Under the pieces are notes generated by a model. It was not told the DNA's origin and did not search any database. It saw nothing but the letters and a program-made list of their open reading frames with translations. Source: Psococerastis gibbosa (Eukaryota > Arthropoda > Insecta > Psocodea > Psocidae). From it: 64,000 nt of DNA. Position numbers and translations under genes: made by a program. This document shows positions 55,183 through 64,000 of this stretch, one piece after another; positions within the stretch are counted from its first letter, which is position 1; the number at the start of each line of letters is the position of its first letter. Location: positions 16,894,204 through 16,958,203 of the forward strand of contig OZ020492.1 of the NCBI GenBank assembly GCA_963971405.1, written 5' to 3'.

Positions 55183-55622
55183 CAATTGAGTGGTATAGAA
55201 GCAAAATGGGCAAAGGCCATTTCAGTAAATATTTTAGGAGAGCCAAAAACAGTCGCTATCACGGCCGCAGTCGATTTGAAAGTAGGCTTCCAAACGTTTC
55301 GTCAACAACTGCGGTCGACATCTTCAGTGGCACTACGTACACGTACACTTCTAAGGTTGTATCGCGGAGGCACCGTAGCAACTGACTGACAGATTGGTGC
55401 AGGTATGATTCGGGACCTCCGCGATACAACCATAGAAGTGTACGTGTACGTAGTGTCACTGAAAATGGCGACCGCAGTTGTTGACGAAACGTTTGGAAGT
55501 CTACTTTCAGATCGACCACGGCCTATAAGCCCGGATTCTTCTGTCCCCGAATCAATCGGTGTCAAAAACTCCATTTCAGAAATTTGTGGACTTGGTCCGT
55601 TTTGCTTCTATACCGTTCAATT
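55183..55622. mobile_element. 440 bp palindromic element
   Basis: Arms 55183-55370 and 55416-55622 are inverted copies around a ~45 bp loop. Landmarks: ATTGAGTGGTATAGAAGCAAA at the left and tttgcttctataccgttcaa at the right; internally ttccaaacgtttcgtcaaca, actgcggtcg, cactacgtacacgtacactt, gtatcgcggagg. GC content is higher than in the surroundings and all plus-strand frames have mirror frames on the minus strand, so none is credible as a gene. Likely a MITE or foldback element; target duplication not resolved. Confidence 0.75.
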
Positions 55623-55629
55623 ATTCAGT

Positions 55630-56705
55630 TTTGATGGTCTACGCTCAGGGCCGAGCCCACCACGCTTAAAAATGTTTCCGTGAATAATAATACTGGGCGG
55701 TACCGCTGTGCATGCGCAGACGGAGATTATTTCCAAGCGTTGGTAGGACTGGGCTTGAAGGCTCACCACGTCATTCACGTCATGCCACGTCGAAGAAGTG
55801 AAGAACTTGCAGACAGACCAATTGGTCTTACAAGACTTCAGACATCCTGACAAAATATATACATATACATAAATATATATATAAACATATACTATAAATC
55901 AAAATTTAGATGAACAATTGCTCAGCTTTATAACCTTTATTTTATGGCCCTGCGATAAATATTTCCTGTGAATTTGGATTTTACTAAAACAAAAGCCCAC
56001 CCGGTTTGATTGCTTCTTAAGGCTAATATTCTCTCACAAAATTGGAAATAAGCACGCTTTACCTTATTTGTAAGAAAATATACCAATCGCATATTTGAAG
56101 TAATGACAGGTCTATGAAATAAGAATAAAAATACCGTAAGTACACTTAGTACTAGAATTTTCTTATATTTCTAAAATACAATATGACGTGAAATATCATT
56201 TACAGCATTGTTTATAAAGAGTTAATTTGTAATAAATTTAAAAAAAAAAAAAATTAGAAATAAATGGATCGGGATGACTTAAACCCTGTTGAAAAAAGGA
56301 GCGATTTTCACTGAATAATATTTACTACTACAGTACTATGCAGTATTACCAAGGTGCATGACACTTGTTTTAGCTTTTTGAAAATAGCAACAAATATGTA
56401 TTAAAATAGCTAGCTCCAGCTACAGTACTGATTTCTGTGTATCAATTTCACTTAAGTCAACCCGATCAACAGGCGGCAGGTAATGGTTCAGACATTACTA
56501 AAAGGCGTCAAATGTACATAAAAATTATTGAGTCCTTTTCTGAATGTATATTTACAGAACTATTGCACCCAAGCCTGAAAAACATCATAATGTCGATTTG
56601 GCTTTTAACAGTAATGTACATCATCAGCAATCAAACGTGCGAATCAGAAAAATTATAAAAATAGAAACAAACATTAAATTAAACTGTTAGTTGATTGGGA
56701 TAGCC
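55630..56705. other. unassigned AT-rich stretch
   Basis: Includes an (AT)-rich run at 55855-55895 and an A-tract at 56240. No recognised gene, terminal repeat or RNA. Confidence 0.25.
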
Positions 56706-56710
56706 ATAAG

Positions 56711-57118
56711 ATTAGAACATAACACTCTAGCAAATGAGTATTGCCACAATATTGTATTTTTTTGATGTGAGAATGGGACAATCGTGGATACAAGAACGTG
56801 GTGTTGCAACTTACAAAATTTGCATTAAATATCAGCAAATATGAGAAACTAAGGTATATGAGCGCAAAAAACTTTTTGTATCGCTTTGATTTTCCAAGCA
56901 CTTATAAATAAGCTTCATTACAGCAGGCAGTGGAAGCGCATTTAACGAAGCGTAGAACATAATAGAGGCACGATTTAAAAATGAAAGGCACACGGTTTAA
57001 GCAGTTTTACAGCAGTTTCCAGATTATAAAACCCCGACTAATATTATTAAGACGCTCGAACTTTATATGGATTCGCCACTGGAACCGCCTACCATTGGAG
57101 GTTAGGGCAACTAAATCA
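56711..57118 (+). repeat. 410 bp repeat, copy 1 of 2
   Basis: Nearly identical to 59317-59725: gattagaacataacactcta, caatcgtggatacaagaacg, gcttcattacagcaggcagt, acggtttaagc, attattaagacgctcgaact, ccattggaggttagggca. Class unknown; it has no long frame. The two copies are in the same orientation 2.6 kb apart. Confidence 0.8.
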
Positions 57119-57606
57119 CTTCAACAATCCGACAAAATCCAGAAAGTTTCGTCATTATTAGCATTCATTCAGAGCCGCATACAAATTTAAAACTCCACTA
57201 TTCTAACGCAGCCCCCAATTTCCTTTTTCGGAAATGTGAAAGGTTCGAGATTTACCCCTACAACAGGAACAAATATGCGAGCAAATATATGCTTCAAACA
57301 CAATAATTAAGCCAAATGAGCGGTTTTATTGTTGTTTGAACTCCAAAGTAATGTCAAATAAATAATAAGTCTCTCCCACCACAAGTCTCTTGGCCAAAAA
57401 ATTGCTGAGCATGAATTTCTGCAAAGGGCGAGACAAGCCAAAACGAGTTGATAACGAGCAGACACCAGAGAGACATATTTCATTTGCATATTCGCTCTAA
57501 CAGCTATCGTTAGTCATTTCTGTTCTCTATTAATACTTAACTTAACGGGTTACTACCAACAATATTCATCTAAATTGCCGGCTGAGAGTGGCTGAGTACA
57601 AGAACC

Positions 57607-57789
57607 TGGCAGAAAGCACCCAACGTATACGGCCAGGACGCATTGGAGAGAAAGTATTGGCAAAACGTCACCATAAATGCACATATTTATGGGGCCGATG
57701 TCTCCGGCTCGTTAACCGACGAAACCATTCTCGATTATGCCAAACTAGAGAACGGGATCGGATTTGACGGCGTAACCACAGACATTATA
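57607..57789 (+). pseudogene. KDM4-like histone demethylase fragment
   Basis: Reads WQKAPNVYGQDALERKYWQN, VTINAHIYGADVSGSLTDE, TILDYAKLENGIGFDGVTT. It corresponds to the JmjN-to-JmjC part of KDM4/JMJD2 histone lysine demethylases, where the family has (in animals) LERKYWKN….P.YGADV.GTL… followed by …TILD.VE…GI.IEGV.TPYLYFGM. About ten residues (the EWN…LR segment) are missing between GSLTDE and TILDY, and the catalytic JmjC Fe-binding HTE motif is not reached. An isolated exon-sized scrap; the 195 bp open frame after it (57860-58054) is unrelated to KDM4 as far as I can see. Confidence 0.65.
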
Positions 57790-58012
57790 TATCGTAAATT
57801 ACGTGTTTTTACGGTTTATTTACATTTTAAATCATAAATTTCCGTTTCTTTTTCTGGTGTCTGGTTCGCAGCCGTATTCATACTATGGCTCTCTCTCTCG
57901 CTGTTCAAAACTGTTATCGATTCAGAAGGCCGAGCTAGACGATTTGTCATTGAGACTCACAACAGTTAGGGACGCTGTTGTGAACTACTCCCGGGTCAAA
58001 GTCGCTCTAATG

Positions 58013-58404
58013 AAGGCGAAACTCGACTTTCCGTACAATTTGAGGGGGAACTGACACAAATTAAAAATGATATGCGTGTATATCAATGCTTGACGTCCTG
58101 ACATTACCAAAAATGTAAAGGTTTGAATAAAATTTGAATAAAGTTCTTGCATGCCGCATGCATTAAATGTTCATGACGTATACTTTGCATTGAAAGACTT
58201 CTACAAAAATATCCACACTGCCAGCAAAGTAGTGACGTCATTGGATCAATTCCAATTAGCCAAAACACACTAGTGCCTAACTACCGTAATACAATAAAGG
58301 CGAAACTCGGCTTTGCGTACAATTTGAGGAGGAACTGACACAAATTAAAAAAGATAAACGTGTTTATAAATGCTTGACGTCCTGACATTACCAAAAATGT
58401 AAAG
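58013..58404 (+). repeat. two ~108 bp direct copies
   Basis: 58013-58121 and 58298-58404 share aaggcgaaactcg.cttt, gtacaatttgagg, ggaactgacacaaattaaaa, atgcttgacgtcctgacatt, accaaaaatgtaaagg. Spacing is 285 bp. The first copy overlaps the end of an open frame (LMKAKLDFPYNLRGN), the second does not preserve it. Confidence 0.7.
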
Positions 58405-58409
58405 GATTT

Positions 58410-59036
58410 TGACTCCTTCAATGAGACAATAGAATTCCCTTAATGGATGTCATGCCCCCCCCCCCCTCCTATGTGACTTGCTCCCCCACTTCGAAATAGC
58501 TAATCAAATTAGCTCAAGACGAACTTAAGTTATAACTGGAGAACTGGTATTTAGGAAAAAGTTTCCCAAAATCAGTAGCAGTAAATTAAGTAGCCCAGTC
58601 TTTGGAACCCAAGTGGCTAGGGCCATGCATTGTGGGTGTAATTTATTCTGATACTCAGATTCAGATATTGGATATAGGGAGATAGGATTTGAGTAGATGG
58701 TCGGTCACAAACGTCAAGCCATTTCTGGAATAATGAAGGTAGCTTGTTTTTTCTCGTAGCTGGAGTCTGTTACGTAGTAGATCAAAGCAAGGTATAAGAC
58801 AAGTAACAGGCTTAGGTATGACTTCACCATGTTACGGATACCAGTCTTTCGTTGGGGTAACCCATACTTATTATGACATCAGAAGTGATAAGAGGGGGTG
58901 TATGCAATCAAGACGAACTAAAGTTCTAACAAATTCAATCGGCAAAGGGTCCAGCAAGAAAAATTAATGAACCGGGCTATGCGTATAGCTTTATAATGGC
59001 CGAAACGACAGATAAATGTCCCGTCAAGGATTGTGG
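58410..59036. other. unassigned stretch
   Basis: A C-tract lies at 58456-58466. No recognised coding, RNA gene or repeat ends. Confidence 0.25.
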
Positions 59037-59039
59037 CTT

Positions 59040-59235
59040 CCATGAGCAAGTAGGAAAATTGCGATGCAGTTTTTTGACATGGCTGAAATTCCTACTGCAA
59101 GCAAGCAAGCAAATTAGCTGAAATGCTACCTTACACGGAGGCTACAGACAGTGTGTTCTGGGGATCCGAGAATGCTTTATTTATTTATCCAAGTCACTAC
59201 TCATATTCTTTACTAGAAGAATATCAAATGACAAA
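59040..59235 (+). repeat. isolated relic of the 60-64 kb array unit
   Basis: Carries gtaggaaaattgcgatgcag, gacatggctgaaattcc and then, after skipping most of the unit, gaaatgctaccttacacgga and ggctacagacagtg. It is a deleted copy outside the array, upstream of the second 410 bp repeat. Confidence 0.75.
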
Positions 59236-59316
59236 CACAACTGCAGCCAAAAGTCCCATTGACTTAGGAACAAAACTTGAGGTAAATACTGGAAAACTGC
59301 AGAATTTGGCGGGGAT

Positions 59317-59725
59317 TAGAACATAACACTCTAGCAATCAGTATTGAGTATTGCCACAATATTGTATTTTTTTGATGTGAGAATGGGACAATCGTGGATA
59401 CAAGAACGTGGTGTTGCAACTTACAAAATTTTCATTAAATATCAGCAAATATGAGAAACTAAGGTATATAAGCGCAATAAACTTTTCGTATCGCTTTGAT
59501 TTTCCGAGCACTTATAAATAAGCTTCATTACAGCAGGCAGTGGAAGCGCATTTAACGAAGGTGGAACATAACAGGCACGATTTCAAAATTAAAGGCACAC
59601 GGTTTAAGCCGTTTTACAGCAGTTTCTCGATTATAAAAGCCCGACGAATATTATTAAGACGCTCGAACTTTGTATGGATTCGCCACTGGAACCGCCAACC
59701 ATTGGAGGTTAGGGCAATGGAGTTC
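59317..59725 (+). repeat. 410 bp repeat, copy 2 of 2
   Basis: See 56711-57118; differences are scattered single bases and short gaps. Confidence 0.8.
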
Positions 59726-59964
59726 TTGCGCAGGTAAAACAAAGATGGCGGGCTGTCGGAAAGGGAGGGGGTACCCCTGATTCTCGGACATCACCCCCTC
59801 ATTTTAACATGGAGTGTATAGGCTTTCCAATGATATTTATTTTATTTTAAGAAATGTTCGCCTTTTCAACGGAAAATTAGTGCTATTTATATGTTCCTTC
59901 AATACTTGCGCGGGTACTGACAAAAAATTGCGGCAAAGTAGCTGCAAATTCATGTTTTTAAGGA

Positions 59965-60342
59965 ATGAAAATAACTAAAAATTCTTTAGATATTAAAAAT
60001 TGTGAAATTTGTATTAAAGCTCGACATGCTCGTGATCCCTTTAGTGGAAATTTAAAGCGTGCTACTCGAATGCTCGAAATAATTCATAGTGACGTCGAAG
60101 GTCATTTTGAAATTGAATCTTTCGATCAATGCAAATATTATGTATCGATAATTGATGATTTTACGTGCTATAGTGAGGTACATCCTATAAAAGCAAAATC
60201 AGACGCAGCAAATGTTGTAAAAAAATTTATTTTGCGAGCCGAAAATGAAAACGGTTTAAAAGTATCCAGATTTAAATGTGACGGTGGAGGTGAATATATA
60301 ATAAACATTCTTCAGATAAGAGCAGAAAGCCCTTATATATAA
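59965..60342 (+). mobile_element. copia-like retrotransposon fossil
   Basis: A short open plus-strand piece matching the start of the Ty1/copia integrase: a Cys-containing segment ending NCEICIKARHARDPF, then IIHSDVEGHFEIESF, YYVSIIDDFTCYSEV and CDGGGEYI. Only about 120 residues remain; no protease, reverse transcriptase or LTRs. It breaks off at the first unit of the tandem array at about 60300. Confidence 0.75.
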
Positions 60343-63300
60343 TAAACATCCTTCAGATAAGAGCAGAAAGATGCTTTATTTATTTATCAAAGTCAGTAGA
60401 CATATTCTTCACTAGAAGAACTAATGGATAAATTCTTCAAACCATTCAGGTTTACTTCCCTGCAGAAATTTATTTCGGGGGGGGGGGGGGGGTACGGACC
60501 CCAAGGACCACCCATGAACATTCCATGTACTAACTGTGTATCCAGTCATAATAAACATTTTTCAGATAAGAGCAGAAAGACCGGTGCGCCTACTCCTACT
60601 AGCAGAAATAGTAAGGTAGATGAAGTGTCAAGATCAGCAAAAGAATTAGCGATAACTACTAAAGAGCTAGAAAACTTCATTCCTTTTGGTTGCAAATAGG
60701 AAAATTGCGATGCAGTTTTTTTTGACATGGCTGAAATTCCTTCTGGGACAGCGCATGAACTTGCGGCATTTCTCGAAAAATGTTTCACTCAGAACAATGT
60801 TCCTCTCAAAAATTTTGTTGGCTTCTCGAGCGATACAACAATGTAATGTTTATGCACTGTATGAATTTTCTAAGTGTATTGAAAATTATCTAAATAAGAA
60901 CAAACAGCGACCCTGCTCGTAGTTTTATCCAGAGCATTAGAATGCTGTGATAAAGAATCATTCATGGCATACTAGAAAACGCAGGTGTGAGAGGAAAACC
61001 GTCAAATTAGCTGAAATGCAACCTTACACGGAGGCTACAGACAGTGCGTTCTGGGGATCCGAGGATGCTTTATTTATTTATCAAAGTCAGTACACATATT
61101 CCTCACTAGAAGAACTAATGGATAAATTCCTCAAACCATACAGGTTTACTTCCCTGCAGAAATTTATTTCGGGGGGGGGGGGGGGTACGGACCCCAAGGA
61201 CCACCCATGAACATTCCATGTACTAACTGTGTATCCAGTCATAATAAACATTTTTCAGATAAGAGCAGAAAGACCGGTGCGCCTACTCCCACTAGCAGAA
61301 ATAGTAAGGTAGATGAAGTGTCAAGATCAGCAAAAGAATTAGCGATAACTACTAAAGAGCTAGAAAACTTCATTCCTTTTGGTTGCAAATAGGAAAATTG
61401 CGATGCAGTTTTTTTGACATGGCTGAAATTCCTTCTGGGACATCGCATGAACTTACGGCATTTCTCGAAAAATGTTTCACCCAGAACAATGTTCCTCTCA
61501 AAAATTTTGTTGGCTTCTCGAGCGATACAACAATGTAATGTTTATGCACTGTATGAATTTTCTAAGTGTATTGAAAATTATCTAAATAAGATCTGTAAAA
61601 CAATTAGCGATAACTACTAAAGAGCTAGAAAACTTCATTCCTTTTGGTTGCAAATAGGAAAATTGCGATGCAGTTTTTTTTGACATGGCTGAAATTCCTT
61701 CTGGGACAGCGCATGAACTTGCGGCATTTCTCGAAAAATGTTTCACTCAGAACAATGTTCCTCTCAAAAATTTTGTTGGCTTCTCGAGCGATACAACAAT
61801 GTAATGTTTATGCACTGTATGAATTTTCTAAGTGTATTGAAAATTATCTAAATAAGAACAAACAGCGACCCTGCTCGTAGTTTTATCCAGAGCATTAGAA
61901 TGCTGTGATAAAGAATCATTCATGGCATACTAGAAAACGCAGGTGTGAGAGGAAAACCGTCAAATTAGCTGAAATGCTACCTTACACGGAGGCTACAGAC
62001 AGTGCGTTCTGGGGATCCCAGGATGCTTTATTTATTTATCAAAGTCAGTACACATATTCCTCACTAGAAGAACTAATGGATAAATTCCTCAAACCATACA
62101 GGTTTACTTCCCTGCAGAAATTTATTTCGGGGGGGGGGGGGGGGGGTACGGACCCCAAGGACCACCCATGAACATTCCATGTACTAACTGTGTATCCAGT
62201 CATAATAAACATTTTTCAGATAAGAGCAGAAAGACCGGTGCGCCTACTCCTACTAGCAGAAATAGTAAGGTAGATGAAGTCTCAAGATCAGCAAAAGAAT
62301 TAGCGATAACTACTAAAGAGCTAGAAAACTTCATTCCTTTTGGTTGCAAATAGGAAAATTGCGATGCAGTTTTTTTGACATGGCTGAAATTCCTTCTGGG
62401 ACGGCGCATGAACTTGCGGCGGCATTTCTCGAAAAATGTTTCACTCAGAACAATGTTCCTCTCAAAAATTTTGTTGGCTTCTCGAGCGATACAACAATGT
62501 AATGTTTATGCACTGTATGAATTTTCTAAGTGTATTGAAAATTATCTAAATAAGATCTGTAAAACAATTAGCGATAACTACTAAAGAGCTAGAAAACTTC
62601 ATTCCTTTTGGTTGCAAATAGGAAAATTGCGATGCAGTTTTTTTTGACATGGCTGAAATTCCTTCTGGGACAGCGCATGAACTTGCGGCATTTCTCGAAA
62701 AATGTTTCACTCAGAACAATGTTCCTCTCAAAAATTTTGTTGGCTTCTCGAGCGATACAACAATGTAATGTTTATGCACTGTATGAATTTTCTAAGTGTA
62801 TTGAAAATTATCTAAATAAGAACAAACAGCGACCCTGCTCGTAGTTTTATCCAGAGCATTAGAATGCTGTGATAAAGAATCATTCATGGCATACTAGAAA
62901 ACGCAGGTGTGAGAGGAAAACCGTCAAATTAGCTGAAATGCAACCTTACACGGAGGCTACAGACAGTGCGTTCTGGGGATCCGAGGATGCTTTATTTATT
63001 TATCAAAGTCAGTACACATATTCCTCACTAGAAGAACTAATGGATAAATTCCTCAAACCATACAGGTTTACTTCCCTGCAGAAATTTATTTCGGGGGGGG
63101 GGGGGGGGTACGGACCCCAAGGACCACCCATGAACATTCCATGTACTAACTGTGTATCCAGTCATAATAAACATTTTTCAGATAAGAGCAGAAAGACCGG
63201 TGCGCCTACTCCTACTTTCGGAAATAGTAAGGTAGATGAAGTCGCAAGATCAGCAAAAGAATTAGCGATAACTACTAAAGAGCTAGAAAACTTCATTCCT

Positions 63301-64000
63301 TTTGGTTGCAAATAGGAAAATTGCGATGCAGTTTTTTTGACATGGCTGAAATTCCTTCTGGGACAGCGCATGAACTTGCGGCGGCATTTCTCGAAAAATG
63401 TTTCACTCAGAACAATGTTCCTCTCAAAAATTTAGTTGGCTTCTCGAGCGATACAACAATGTAATGTTTATGCACTGTATGAATTATCTAAGTGTATTGA
63501 ATATTATCTAAATAAGAACAAACAGCGACCCTGCTCGTAGTTTTATCCAGAGCATTAGAATGCTGTGATAAAGAATCATTCATGGCATACTAGAAAACGC
63601 AGGTGTGAGAGGAAAACCGTCAAATTAGCTGAAATGCTACCTTACACGGAGGCTACAGACAGTGCGTTCTGGGGATCCGAGGATGCTTTATTTATTTATC
63701 AAAGTCAGTAGACATATTCTTCACTAGAAGAACTAATGGATAAATTCTTCAAACCATTCAGGTTTACTTCCCTGCAGAAATTTATTTCGGGGGGGGGGGG
63801 GGGGGGTACGGACCCCAAGGACCACCCATGAACATTCCATGTACTAACTGTGTATCCAGTCATAATAAACATTTTTCAGATAAGAGCAGAAAGACCGGTG
63901 CGCCTACTCCTACTAGCAGAAATAGTAAGGTAGATGAAGTGTCAAGATCAGCAAAAGAATTAGCGATAACTACTAAAGAGCTAGAAAACTTCATTCCTTT
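60303..64000 (+). repeat. higher-order tandem array, ~695/960 bp units
   Basis: The landmark aactaatggataaattc recurs at 60424, 61118, 62076, 63040 and 63736, giving spacings of 694, 958, 964 and 696. The longer units contain a ~265 bp internal duplication (agcgataactactaaagagc through ttgaaaattatctaaataag), once with the variant end aagatctgtaaaacaattag. Each unit includes a fragment of a hAT-like transposase, a 13-18 bp G-tract after aaatttatttc, and a conserved open frame ending in KELENFIPFGCK. The array runs off the window, so its copy number is unknown. Confidence 0.92.
60724..60846 (+). pseudogene. hAT-like transposase fragment in each array unit
   Basis: Reads DMAEIPSGTAHELAAFLEKC, then FTQNNVPLKNFVGFSSDTTM and stop. 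This matches the ..L.E…GTA..I...L......P..N.VGF.SD….M segment that surrounds a catalytic-domain Asp in hAT transposases of the ZNF862-like/ZBED type. The downstream reading frame is lost at once, and an out-of-frame remnant (LYEFSKCIENYLNK) follows. Equivalent copies start near 61413, 61682, 62374, 62645 and 63338. None can encode a working enzyme. Confidence 0.6.

Noticed and set aside
55186-55683. Coding frames on both strands of the 55 kb palindrome
   Set aside because: They mirror each other because of the inverted repeat and show no protein family.
56437-56658. 73-codon plus-strand frame
   Set aside because: No domain, AT-rich composition and no splice context; probably chance.

Overview
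This is AT-rich eukaryotic nuclear DNA, almost certainly from an arthropod and probably an insect. The reasons are the mix of element families (pogo/Tigger, PIF/Harbinger, hAT, several LINE clades, tRNA-derived SINEs, Ty3-like, BEL/Pao and copia-like remnants), GT-AG splice signals, and decayed pieces of two animal nuclear genes (a CSRNP/Axud1-like gene and a KDM4-like demethylase). No bacterial-type operon, rRNA, convincing tRNA gene or CRISPR array is present. The window is essentially a transposon and satellite landscape; no complete host gene could be recognised. Layout. 0.3-13.3 kb: a region built from one repeat family whose ~90 bp core recurs many times. It includes a 658 bp tandem array (5.2-8.0 kb) arranged as a 1,315 bp dimer and a 325 bp tandem array (11.2-12.2 kb). 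A broken CSRNP copy (1.0-2.1 kb), a candidate first exon (8.0-8.1 kb), a PIF/Harbinger fragment, a BEL/Pao fossil and an I-like LINE tail are embedded in it. 13.5-19.5 kb: a cluster of hairpin MITEs with PIF/Harbinger-like TTA/TAA target duplications; three of them carry the terminal motif twice in each arm. 18-22.9 kb: two of three copies of an ~850 bp repeat, two SINEs, a LINE tail and a hAT-type MITE with an 8 bp duplication. 23.6-27.0 kb: the best-preserved element, a pogo/CENP-B-like DNA transposon with terminal repeats, TA duplication, subterminal repeats and a transposase reading frame that appears intact (814 codons if a short 5' exon is spliced on). 28-41.6 kb: several LINE fragments, a ~1.8 kb element with ~420 bp terminal inverted repeats, and a LINE interrupted by a duplicated repeat. 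42.7-44.8 kb: a full-length Tigger with one frameshift and one stop. 45.6-50 kb: a broken Ty3-like fossil carrying a hAT MITE. 51.6-52.3 kb: a 150 bp satellite with two unit types. 54.5-55.6 kb: long palindromes. 57.6 kb: a KDM4 fragment. 59-64 kb: a higher-order tandem array (about 695 and 960 bp units) made from a hAT-like transposase fragment and running off the window edge. How the parts relate: nothing here looks like a cooperating gene set. The recurring theme is repeats that have picked up and amplified pieces of genes or other elements. The pogo element is the only plausible source of an active protein; many hairpin MITEs, long inverted repeats and G-tracts could produce structured or double-stranded RNA if transcribed. 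Assignments rest on reading motifs by eye, so family names are firmer than clade names.
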